64,000 bases of DNA, taken from assembly GCF_026151205.1 (NCBI RefSeq), contig NC_087077.1:1736001-1800000 (forward strand). Reading direction: 5' to 3'. Source of the DNA: Bolinopsis microptera (taxonomy: Eukaryota; Ctenophora; Tentaculata; Lobata; Bolinopsidae). Shown here piece after piece: positions 1 to 9,357 of this stretch. The translations under genes were made by a program, and so were the position numbers. Below the pieces are notes generated by a model. That model ran no database searches, was not told the DNA's origin, and saw nothing but the letters and a program-made list of their open reading frames with translations. Within the stretch, counting starts at the first letter, position 1. Each line of letters opens with the position of its first letter.

Positions 1-244
1 TTGTTCTGTAACATAACCATTTTCATGAACAGACCCTCCAGTATATTCACTCAACAAACTTTGTTCCTCATCCTTTTCTAGTACTTGTAGTTTCAGGCTG
101 ATAATGACGTTCCCTGACATGTTCAATAAAATACTCCTCAGAGAAAAGTTGTTCACCACATGCTGGACATAGAAAACCTCCAGTTTTGCTTCTCAAATAT
201 TCTTCTTCGGTCTTTATTTCGCTTTTAATGTGAGGACATGACAT
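1..244 (-). pseudogene. 5' end of a zinc-finger paralogue (copy A), frameshifted
   Basis: This is the first part of a member of the tandem zinc-finger family, with its ATG at 242-244 on the minus strand. About the first 50 codons match the intact paralogue at 4022-5026, including the first degenerate finger (C-x2-C, H-x4-H). One extra base near 90-93 shifts the frame, and a TGA at 68-70 closes it after 58 codons. The rest of the gene lies left of the window, so I cannot tell whether a compensating change exists. A sequencing error is possible, but the other copies also carry lesions. Confidence 0.8.
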
Positions 245-867
245 CTGAAGAGTATTCTGGTTAAATTAATAAAATATTTCAAGAGGAAGTTAAAATCAGT
301 AGTAATGTTATCATGAATCAGGAGTGCCATGCATTCATTATAAATTTGGCACTATACAGTGTTTAACAGTATAAGTTTTTGATGGATGCATTTTGTCAGA
401 AATGGAAGATATAAGTCAACATACATTATAATTAAGCTAAGAAAACAATTGCATTCCAGAAACTAAATTTATTAACATGGACATGAGAAATAATGCATAA
501 TCAAGGTCACATAATTAATGTTTCTGTAAACTATTTCGTATATAAATTATCATCAATTATAGATATTGTTACGTCATATCTATTATCTATATATATCCTA
601 TTAGGCTACAAAATTGCGTCTAAGATGATATTAAAGTTTTTGAGTTTAACTTATTCGGCGAGTAATTCTCAAATTCATATGTATCTAAATACGGAAAAGG
701 ATAGATTTAAATTGTAGAATCTAGATATTCATCATTTTTAAACAATACCTCAGATGATTAGATAAAATAAATCATTTTAACACTTGAAACGACATCATAA
801 AAGTTATACTATTAAGTGCACATAATGAAAAAAAGTAAAAACCCCAGAATAAAGATTCTAATGATTC
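245..867. repeat. Zinc-finger array spacer 1
   Basis: This non-coding spacer is AT-rich and clearly homologous to the spacers at 2640, 5027, 8812, 10705, 13879 and 25843. Shared blocks include the sequence just upstream of each ATG, an ATTTATTAACATGGACATG-like block near 466 and a TGACACGACATCATAAAAG-like block near 783. It was therefore duplicated together with the genes. The short open frame at 493-717 is spacer sequence with no recognisable protein. Confidence 0.75.
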
Positions 868-2639
868 TAACTAGCATGCATTTTCTGGTGGCAAAGTAAA
901 TTCGACATTTTAGCTGCTGCATATAAACAATCTGGATTTTTAAATAGTTTCTCTGCTGGGTGAATCCTCATAATATGTACTTTGAGGTCAAATTTATTAG
1001 CTGTTGCAAAAAATTAAACAAACAATCTAAACATTAAAATGGTTTCTCTCCAGAGTGAGTCTTCATAATATGTCCATTGAGTGATGATTGATAAGCTGTT
1101 TCAAACAAACATTCTGGACATTTAAATGGTTTATCTCCCGAGTGAGTCTTTAAATGTACTTTGAGGTTTGATTTCTGAGCTGTTTCAAACAAACAATCTG
1201 AGCATTTAAATGGTTTTTCTTCGGAATGAGTCTTTAGATGATCTTTGAGGTGTGATTTATAAGCAGTTGCATATGAACAATCTGGACATTTAAATGGTTT
1301 CTCTCCCGAGTGAGTAATCATATGTGCTTTGAGGTGTGATTTCCGACCTGTTGCATACAAACAATCTGGACATTTAAATGGTTTATCTCCGGAGTGAGTC
1401 TTCGTATGCATTATAAGATCTGATTTCCGAGCTGTAGCAAACAAACAATCTGGACATTTAAATGGTTTCTCTCCTGAGTGAGTCTTCAAATGTTCTTTGA
1501 GGTTTGATTTCAGAACGGTTGCATGTGAACAATCTGGACATTTAAATGGTTTCTCTCCCGAGTGAGTCTTTGAATGTACTTTGAGATATGACTTATTAGC
1601 TGTTGCAAACAAACATTCTGGACATTTAAATGGTTTTTCTTCGGAATGAGTCTTCAAATGAGCTTTGAGTGATGATTGATAAGCTGTTGCAAACAAACAT
1701 TCTGGACATTTAAATGGTTTCTCTCCAGAATGAGTCTTTAGATGTTCTTTAAGGTGTGAATTATTATCTGTTGCATATGAACAATCTGGACATTTAAATG
1801 GTTTCTCTCCCAAATGAGTAATCATATGTACTTTGAGGTTTGATTTCCGAGCTGCAGCATACGAACAATCTTGACATTTAAATGGTTTATCTCCTGAGTG
1901 AGTCTTTGAATGATTCAGAAGATTATATTTCCGAGCTGTTGCATACGAACAATCTGTACATTTAAATGGTTTATCTCCCAAGTGAGTCTTCGTATGCATT
2001 TCAATATCTGATTTCCGAGCGGTTTCATACGAACAATCTGGACATTTCAATGATTTCTCTCCGGAGTTAATTGGTACATTATATTGAAGAGTAGCACGGA
2101 TCTTTTCTTGAGGATTGCTATTTTCCAGAGGAATGCAAGGAGTGTCCGATCTATTCCTAATTCCAGATCCTATACCACTATTATTATAACTATCATTTTG
2201 AAATTCTGTCACATTTTGGTCTTTTTCGTTTGCCAGAGCTTTCTACATGAAGTCTGATATGTTTAATGAAAGTATCCTCCTCCAGAAACTTTTCCCCACA
2301 AACTGAGCAGAGAAAGCCTCCAGACATGCCATTAATTTCACTCTGCTCCGTTTTTACTCCTGATTTAAGAACATCGTATTTATTTTCGACACAATAACCA
2401 TCTTGTTCTGTAACATTTTCATGAACAGACCCTCCAGTAAATTCACTCAACAAACTTCGTTCCACATCCTTTTCTGGTACTTGTAGGTCAGGCTGATAAT
2501 GACGTTCCCTGACATGTTCGATAAAATACTTCTCAGAGAAAAGTTGTTCACCACATGCTGGACATAGAAAACCTCCAGTTTTACTTCTCAAATCCTCTTC
2601 TTCGGTCTTTATTTCGCTTTTAATGTGAGGACATGACAT
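868..2639 (-). pseudogene. C2H2 zinc-finger gene (copy B), 12 fingers plus 2 degenerate, frameshifted
   Basis: The N-terminal part (ATG at 2637-2639) holds the family's two degenerate fingers and a KRKRPK basic patch. It ends at 2193 because an extra base near 2205 shifts the frame relative to intact paralogues. The next frame (2212-1034) carries 12 C2H2 fingers of the form C-x2-C-x12-H-x3/4-H with THSGEKPF linkers. A one-base change turns the following Lys codon into TAA at 1034-1036. Sequence from 1033 to 868 is a decayed remnant of the last fingers and the family C-terminus. It was probably a nuclear DNA-binding protein; as it stands it is broken in at least two places. Confidence 0.85.
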
Positions 2640-3289
2640 CTGAAGAGTATTCTGGTTAAATTAATAAAATAATTCAAGAGGAAGTTAAATCAGTGGTATT
2701 GTTATCATGAATCAGGAATGCTGTGCATCTATTATGAATTTGGCACTATACTGTGTTATACAGGATAAGTGTTTGATGGATGCATTTAGTCAGAAATTGG
2801 AGATTTAAGTCAACATAGATTATAAATAAACAAAGAAGACAATTGCATTCCAAAAAGTATATTTATTAACATGGACATGAGAAATGATGTATAATCAAGG
2901 AGTTGTCAAGGTAATATACCTTAAGAACGACAAATTTAGTCTACCATAAATGTAGTCAAACCTTTGACTAAAATTGTTTTAAACCAAATTTCATGAGACT
3001 AAATTTTCGGTGACATATTCTAAAGGAGACCAAAATATCAGTAGAGCATATAAAAACATTACATTTTTAATTGATCCATCCCAATAAATGCTCAGTTTGA
3101 ACGGGCACGGCTGAAGGTTCATATCGACATAAACTACGTCGTACCGACAGGAATACTAAAGTCGAAAAAGGGTGAAAAAGAAACTGAATAATATACTGAA
3201 GAACTTAGTGATACAGTACAGAGTCACAAACTCTGGATCTAATGTTATTGAAATTATAAATATAGATATTCATCGTTTTGAAAAACAAC
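2640..3289. repeat. Zinc-finger array spacer 2 (first part)
   Basis: The first 260 bases match the other array spacers. From about 2900 the sequence departs from them and I recognise nothing coding. It ends where the two dispersed repeats at 3290 and 3603 begin. Confidence 0.5.
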
Positions 3290-3602
3290 TAAAAAGCCCG
3301 TGGTAACAGAGATGACGCTAGTAGTATTCTTTGAAAGAAAGTTTTAATCGCATCAAAAAATATCCATCTCAACTGAAGATACAGCCGATTTAAATATAAA
3401 ACACTTTAAACACAACGTAATTACCACAAAACCGATCAAAATGACGTTAAAACAATCTTTGCACGTGCATGTGTGCATTAAAACACCATTGCTATGGAAC
3501 CTTTTGGTTGTTACCTAAATTCCTATTTTTCATCTAATTTGCACGTGGGCGGTCGTACAAACATTGTACAAACAAAAAGAATTCTCTGAATTATAATATA
3601 GA
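3290..3602. repeat. Dispersed ~305-bp repeat, first of a tandem pair
   Basis: This is one unit of a repeat that recurs at 3603-3898 and, diverged, at 50925-51228. Conserved parts are an AACCCGCGGTCACAGGGAG-like start, an ACCGAAGATACAGCC block, a TTTGCACGTGGGCGGTCG block and an end resembling GAATTATAATATAGA. There is no coding capacity. It is likely a small non-autonomous transposable element of unknown class. Confidence 0.65.
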
Positions 3603-3898
3603 CTAGAAAACCCGCGGTCACAGGGAGGAACCTAATAGTATTGTTTGGAAGTCAGTTTTAATCGTGTCAAAAAGTATTCATCCCCACCGAAGATACAGCC
3701 AAATAAAATGTTGCTCGTACTAAACACAGCGTAATATCAACAAAACCGATTAAAATGACGTTAAAACAATCATTGCACGTGCACGTGCGTGTAACAATCC
3801 TCGTTACTATGCTATGGTTACTACGCAACTTCCTATTTCTCGTCTGATTTGCACGTGGGGGTCGTACATACAAAAACAATTCTCTGAATTATAATAGA
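3603..3898. repeat. Dispersed ~305-bp repeat, second of a tandem pair
   Basis: This directly follows and resembles 3290-3602, sharing the same start, internal blocks and AATTATAATA-type end. The pair interrupts the zinc-finger spacer, which resumes at about 3899 with the TTCAGATGATCAG block found in the other spacers. The 70-codon open frame across it on the minus strand is not a gene. Confidence 0.65.
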
Positions 3899-4021
3899 GA
3901 TACTTCAGATGATCAGGTAAAATGAATCATTTTAACACTTGACACGACATCATAAAAGTAATATTATTCAGTGCACATAATGAAAAAAATAGAATAACCC
4001 AGAATAAAGATTCTAATGATT

Positions 4022-5026
4022 CTAACTAGCATGCATTTTCTGGTGGCGTAAAAAATTCGACTTATAAGCAGTTGCATATGAACAATCTGGACACTTAAAT
4101 GGTTTCTCTCCCGAATGAGTAATCATATGTGCTTTGAGATATAATTTCCGAGCTGCTGCATACGAACAATCTGGACATTTAAATGGTTTCTCTCCAGAGT
4201 GAGTCTTCGTATGCACTATAAGATCTGATTTCCGAGCTGCTGCATATGAACAATCTTGACATTTAAATGGTTTATCTCCAGAGTGAGTCTTCGTATGCAA
4301 TATAAGATCTGATTTTCGAGCTGCTGCATATGAACAATCTGGACATTTAAATGGTTTATCTCCCGAGTGAGTAATCATATGTGCTTTGAGGTTTGATTTA
4401 TTAGCTGTAGCAAACAAACAATCTGGGCATTTAAATGGTTTCTCTCCAGAGTGAGTTGTTACGTTAAGAATATTACGGATCTTTTCTTGGGGATCAAAAT
4501 TTTCCAGAGGGATGCAAGGACTGTTCGATCTATTCCTGATTCCATATCGTAGACTACAAATATTATTAACACTATCATTTTGAAATTCATCACATTTTGG
4601 TCTTTTTCGTTTTCCAGAGTTTTCTACATGATCTCTGATATGTTTCATGAAAGTATCCTCCTCCAGAAACTTTTCCCCACAAGCTGAACAGAAAAAGCCT
4701 CCAGACACTCCATTAATTTCACTCTGCTCCGTTTTTACTTCTAATTTAAGAACATCGTATTTATTTTCGACACAACAACCATCTTGTTCTGTAACATAAC
4801 CATTTTCATGAACAGACCCTCCAGTACATTCACTCAACAAACTTTGTTCCTCATCCTTTTCTAGTACTTGTAAGTCAGGCTGATAATGACGTTCCCTGAC
4901 ATGTTCAATAAAATACTTCTCATAGAAAAGTTGTTCACCACATGCTGGACATAGAAAACCTCCACTTTTGCTTCTCAAATCCTCTTCTTCGGTCTTTATT
5001 TCGCTTTTAATGTGAGGACATGACAT
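4022..5026 (-). CDS. C2H2 zinc-finger protein (copy C), 334 aa, intact
   Basis: This is an open single-exon coding region with two degenerate N-terminal fingers (C26/C29/H42/H47 and C113/C116/H129/H133). A basic KRKRPK patch near 139-144 is a likely nuclear signal. Five classical C2H2 fingers follow from about residue 197, joined by THSGEKPF/THSGDKPF linkers. The family C-terminus HQKMHAS comes just before TAG. IKSE and IKTE near the N-terminus and VKTE at 97-100 match the SUMO consensus. The start is the first ATG and directly follows CTTCAG, a possible splice acceptor. The product is inferred to be a sequence-specific nuclear DNA-binding protein; the target is unknown. It has the fewest fingers of the three open copies. 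Confidence 0.85.
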   Translation of the reverse strand: MSCPHIKSEIKTEEEDLRSKSGGFLCPACGEQLFYEKYFIEHVRERHYQPDLQVLEKDEEQSLLSECTGGSVHENGYVTEQDGCCVENKYDVLKLEVKTEQSEINGVSGGFFCSACGEKFLEEDTFMKHIRDHVENSGKRKRPKCDEFQNDSVNNICSLRYGIRNRSNSPCIPLENFDPQEKIRNILNVTTHSGEKPFKCPDCLFATANKSNLKAHMITHSGDKPFKCPDCSYAAARKSDLILHTKTHSGDKPFKCQDCSYAAARKSDLIVHTKTHSGEKPFKCPDCSYAAARKLYLKAHMITHSGEKPFKCPDCSYATAYKSNFLRHQKMHAS

Positions 5027-5642
5027 CTGAAGAGTATTCTGGTTAGATTAATAAAATAATTCAAGAGGAAGTTAAAATCAGCAGTAATGTTATCATGAAT
5101 CAGGAGTTCTGTGCATCTATTATAAATTTGGCACTATGCAGTGTTTTACAGGATAGGTTTTTGATGGATGCATTAAGTCAGAAATGGGGGATGTAAGTCA
5201 ACATACATTATAAATAAGCAAAGAAGACAATTGCATTCCAGAAAGTATACTTATCAACATGGACATGAGAAATAATGTATAATCAAGGTCATTATATAAT
5301 TAATGTATCTGTAAACATTTTTGTATATAAATTATCGTCAATTATAGATATTGATACATATCTATATATAATACTATTAGGCTACATAATTGTGTCTAAG
5401 ATGATATGAAAGTTTTTGACTTAATTTTGTTCGGCAAATTATTCTTAAATTCAAATATCTAAATATGGAAAAAGGATAGATTTAAATTGTAGAATCTAGA
5501 TATTCATCATTTTTTAAAACAACATTTCAGATGATCAGATAAAATAAATCATTTGAACACTTGACAAGACATCATCAAATTAAAAATATTAAGTGCACAT
5601 ATTGAAAAAAGAGAATAACCCGGAATAAAGATTCTAATGATT
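5027..5642. repeat. Zinc-finger array spacer 3
   Basis: This spacer is homologous along its length to the one at 245-867, from the block upstream of the ATG to the AATAAAGATTCTAATGATTC block next to the following gene's stop codon. It is non-coding. Confidence 0.7.
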
Positions 5643-6029
5643 CTAACTAGCATGCATTTTCTGGTGGCGTAAAAAATTCGACTTATAAGCTGCTGCATAT
5701 GAACAATCTGGACATTTAAATGGTTTATCTCCAGAGTGAGTCTTCGTATGCACTATAAGATCTGATTTCCGAGCTGTAGCAAACAAACAATCTGGACACT
5801 TAAATGGTTTCTCTCCCGAGTGAGTAATCATATTAAGACGCAATGAAACTACCGGACTGCGATGTATGGGGACTTGCCACCCCATGGCAACATTAAAATA
5901 TATATAAAATAATAAAATAAAAAATAAAATAAAATATAATATAAAATATAACATTAAAATAACATATATATATATATACATTTTAGACATTCAGTGAAAC
6001 AGTAAAACACGAAATTTACATACATATAC

Positions 6030-6077
6030 ATCCATAGACACAGTGTTTCGTCCTATTAGGACTCATCAGTATGGCTC
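6030..6077 (-). ncRNA. Hammerhead ribozyme 1 (outer stem I truncated)
   Basis: The core CTGATGA, stem II and GAAA are present, but the stem I distal strand differs from the other five copies because this unit abuts unique sequence. The inner stem I pairing CCATA/TATGG is kept, so cleavage may still be possible. Confidence 0.75.
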
Positions 6078-6296
6078 AAATCATCAAGGTTGGTTTTGCC
6101 GATGGCGGGTATCGATCCAGCAACCTTGCGATTACTGGCTCTACGCCGCGCCACTGGGCCACCAAGGCCTTAATAATAAGGGAATTACATAGGTACCAGA
6201 GTGCTCTACAAACTCATTACAAGTTAGGAGCTTTGCATTTAAGCTGAGCGGTAGATCTATTCATTCCCTAGAGTGCTCAAGCTTAGTAAACTAGGC

Positions 6297-6354
6297 GAGC
6301 ATATTTATCCATAGACACAGTGTTTCGTCCTATTAGGACTCATCAGTATGGCTC
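6297..6354 (-). ncRNA. Hammerhead ribozyme 2
   Basis: On the minus strand the order is stem I 5' strand (GAG, CCATA), CTGATGA, a stem II of 4-5 base pairs (GTCCT/AGGAC), and GAAA. Then come a minimal three-base-pair stem III with a CTG loop, the GTC cleavage triplet, and the stem I 3' strand (TATGG, a nine-base bulge, CTC). All conserved core positions of the natural type I hammerhead are present. Cleavage is predicted after the complement of the third base following CCATA on the plus strand, giving 278-nt monomers. Confidence 0.9.
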
Positions 6355-6380
6355 AAATCACCAGGGTTGGTTTTGCTGAT

Positions 6381-6448
6381 GGCGGGTATCGATCCAGCAA
6401 CCTTGCGATTACTGGCTCGAACGCCGCGCCACTGAGCTACCAAGGCCC
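6381..6448 (-). repeat. tRNA-like segment of the retrozyme unit
   Basis: On the minus strand it begins GGGCCTTGG, followed by TAGCTCAGTGG, which fits the RNA polymerase III A box. It ends with GGATCGATACC, a near match to the B-box consensus GGTTCGANNCC, about 40 bases downstream. The segment recurs in every 278-bp unit; other units have TGGCCCAGTGG as A box. It looks like an internal polymerase III promoter of the SINE kind rather than a functional tRNA, because no convincing anticodon stem is seen. Confidence 0.7.
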
Positions 6449-6574
6449 TAATGATGAGGGAATTACATAGGTACCAGAGTGCTCTACAAACTCATTACGA
6501 GTTAGGAGCTTTGCATTTAAGCTGAGCGGTAGATCTATTCATTCCCTAGAGTGCTCAAGCTTAGTAAACTAGGC

Positions 6575-6632
6575 GAGCATATTTATCCATAGACACAGTG
6601 TTTCGTCCTATTAGGACTCATCAGTATGGCTC
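6575..6632 (-). ncRNA. Hammerhead ribozyme 3
   Basis: Identical in layout to the copy at 6297-6354, exactly 278 bases on. Core, stems I to III and GTC triplet are all kept. Confidence 0.9.
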
Positions 6633-6852
6633 AAATCACCAGGGTTGGTTTTGCTGATGGCGGGTATCGATCCAGCAACCTTACGATTACTGGCTCGAAC
6701 GCCGCGCCACTGAGCTACCAAGGCCCTAATGATGAGGGAATTACATAGGTACCAGAGTGCTCTACAAACTCATTACGAGTTAGGAGCTTTGCATTTAAGC
6801 TGAGCGGTAGATCTATTCATTCCCTAGAGTGCTCAAGCTTAGTAAACTAGGC

Positions 6853-6910
6853 GAGCATATTTATCCATAGACACAGTGTTTCGTCCTATTAGGACTCATC
6901 AGTATGGCTC
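6853..6910 (-). ncRNA. Hammerhead ribozyme 4
   Basis: Same motif one 278-base period further, with all core residues kept. Confidence 0.9.
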
Positions 6911-7130
6911 AAATCATCAAGGTTGGTTTTGCCGATGGCGGGTATCGATCCAGCAACCTTGCGATTACTGGCTCTACGCCGCGCCACTGGGCCACCAAGG
7001 CCCTTAATAATGAGGGAATTACATAGGTACCAGAGTGCTCTACAAACTCATTACAAGTTAGGAGCTTTGCATTTAAGCTGAGCGGTAGATCTATTCATTC
7101 CCTAGAGTGCTCAAGCTTAGTAAACTAGGC

Positions 7131-7188
7131 GAGCATATTTATCCATAGACACAGTGTTTCGTCCTATTAGGACTCATCAGTATGGCTC
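7131..7188 (-). ncRNA. Hammerhead ribozyme 5
   Basis: Same motif one 278-base period further, with all core residues kept. Confidence 0.9.
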
Positions 7189-7408
7189 AAATCATCAAGG
7201 TTGGTTTTGCCGATGGCGGGTATCGATCCAGCAACCTTGCGATTACTGGCTCTACGCCGCGCCACTGGGCCACCAAGGCCCTTAATAATGAGGGAATTAC
7301 ATAGGTACCAGAGTGCTCTACAAACTCATTACAAGTTAGGAGCTTTGCATTTAAGCTGAGCGGTAGATCTATTCATTCCCTAGAGTGCTCAAGCTTAGTA
7401 AACTAGGC

Positions 7409-7466
7409 GAGCATATTTATCCATAGACACAGTGTTTCGTCCTATTAGGACTCATCAGTATGGCTC
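7409..7466 (-). ncRNA. Hammerhead ribozyme 6
   Basis: Last copy of the motif, with complete core and stems. Beyond it only part of a unit remains, ending inside the tRNA-like segment at about 7538. Confidence 0.9.
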
Positions 7467-8811
7467 AAATCATCAAGGTTGGTTTTGCCGATGGCGGGTA
7501 TCGATCCAGCAACCTTGCGATTACTGGCTCTACGCATATGTATATGTATTATATATACATATACATATATATATGTGCTTTGAGGTATGACTTATTAGCT
7601 GTTGCATATGAACAATCTGTACATTTAAATGGTTTCTCTCCAGAGTGAGTCTTTAGATGTGCTTTGAGTGAAGATTGATAAGCTGTTGCAAACAAACATT
7701 CTGGACATTTAAATGGTTTCTCTCCAGAATGAGTCTTTAGATGTTCTTTGAGGTGTGATTTCAGAGCTGCTGCATACAAACAATCTGGACATTTAAATGG
7801 TTTCTCTTCAGAGTGAGTCTTTAGATGATCTTTGAGGTGTGATTTATAAGCAGTTGCATATGAACAATCTGGACATTTAAATGGTGTTTCTCCCGTGTGA
7901 GTAATTATATGTACTTTGAGGCTTGATTTCCGAGCTGCTGCATACGAACAATCTGAACATTTAAATGGTTTCTCTCCAGAATGAGTCTTTAGATGTTCTT
8001 TGAGGTGTGATTTCCGAGCTGCTGCATATGAACAATCTGGACATTTAAATGATTTTTCTCCGGAGTGAATACTCATATGTACTTTGAGGTATGACTTATT
8101 AGCTGTTGCAAACAAGCAATCTGGACATTTAAACGGTTTATCTCCGGAGTGAATACTCATATGTGCTTTGAGGTATGATTTCCGAGATGTTACATGTGAA
8201 CAATCTGGACATTTAAATGATTTCTCTCCGGAGTGAATTGTAACGTCATATTAAAATGTAGCACGAATCTTTTCTTGAGGATGGCAATTTTCCATAGGAA
8301 TGCAAGGACTGTCCGATCTATTCCTAATTCTAGATCCTAGACCACTATTATTATCACTATCATTTTGAAATTCATCACATTTTAGTCTTTTTCGTTTGCC
8401 AGAGCTTTCTACATGATCTTTTATATGTTTAATGAAACTATCCTCCTCTAGAATCTTTTCCCCACAAACTGAGCAGAGAAAGCCTCCAGACACTCCATTC
8501 ATTTCACTATGCTCCGTTTTTACTTCTGATTTAAGAACATCACATTTATTTTGAACACAACAACCATCTTGTTCTGTTACATAACCATTTTCATGAACAG
8601 AACCTCCAGTAAATTCACTCAACAAACTTTGTTCCTCATCCTTTTCTAGTACTTGCAAGTCAGGCTGATAATGACGTTCCCTGACATGTTCAATAAAATA
8701 CTTCTCATAGAAAAGTTGTTCACCACATGCTGGACATAAAAATCCTCCAGTTTTGCTTCTTAAATGCTCTTCTTCGGTCTTTATTTCGCTTTTAATGTGA
8801 GGACATGACAT

Positions 8812-9357
8812 CTGAAGAGTATTCTGGTTAAATTAATAAAATAATTCGAGAGGAAGTTAAAATCAGCAGTAATGTTGTCATGAATCAGGAGTGCCATGCA
8901 TTCATTATAAATTTGGCACTATGCAGTGTTTAACAGTATAACTTTTTGATGGATGCATTTTGTCAGAAATGGAAGATTTAAGTCAACATACATTATTTTA
9001 AGTAAGCAAAGATGACAATTGTAAACTATTTCGTATATAAATTATCGTCAATTATATATATTGTTACATATCTATTATCTATATATCCTATTAGGCTAAA
9101 AAATTATATCTAAGATGATATGAAAGTTTTTGACTTTATTTTATTCGCCAAGATATTCCCAAGTTCAAATATCTAAATGTGGGAAAAGGATAGATTTAAA
9201 TTGTAGAATCTAGATATTCATCATTTTTTAAATCAACCCTTTAGATGATCAGATAAAATAAATCATTTCGACACTTGACACGACATCATAAAAGTTAAAG
9301 TATTAAGTGCACACAATGAAAAAAAGAGAATAACCCGGAATAAAGATACTAATGATT
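8812..9357. repeat. Zinc-finger array spacer 4
   Basis: Homologous to the other spacers, with a deletion of the ATTTATTAACATGGACATG block near 9015. Non-coding. Confidence 0.7.

Larger units (their letters stand above)
5835..7571 (-). mobile_element. Tandem hammerhead-ribozyme retroelement (retrozyme-like), 278-bp units
   Basis: About 5.5 head-to-tail units with a period of exactly 278 bp run from 6032 to about 7538 and interrupt zinc-finger copy D. Read on the minus strand, each unit carries a tRNA-like segment with A- and B-box-like motifs and, downstream, a type I hammerhead ribozyme. A unique AT-rich stretch of about 195 bases lies at 5835-6031, and an AT dinucleotide tract at 7539-7571 borders the other side. 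Units fall into two subtypes, differing at CATCAAGG versus CACCAGGG and in the tRNA-like part. Known retrozymes of plants and animals have this architecture and move as circular RNA with help from other elements. I infer the same here. The target duplication is obscured by AT repeats. Confidence 0.85.
5643..8811 (-). pseudogene. C2H2 zinc-finger gene (copy D), nonsense codon and split by a ribozyme element
   Basis: The reading frame starts at 8811 with the family's N-terminal region. A TAA at 8251-8253 replaces the Gln codon of the paralogues, and the frame then continues open through eight fingers to about 7572. The eighth finger is cut after its first zinc-binding His by a 1.7-kb insertion (5835-7571). 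The finger array resumes at 5834 in the same motif register, with two more fingers and the HQKMHAS end at 5643. Removing the insertion would give about ten classical fingers. Two independent lesions make this a pseudogene, although the upstream N-terminal piece (8251-8811, 186 aa) could still be made. Confidence 0.85.

Noticed and set aside
6381-6448. Functional tRNA gene
   Set aside because: A and B boxes are present, but no proper anticodon arm or acceptor pairing was found, and it recurs in a tandem non-coding repeat.
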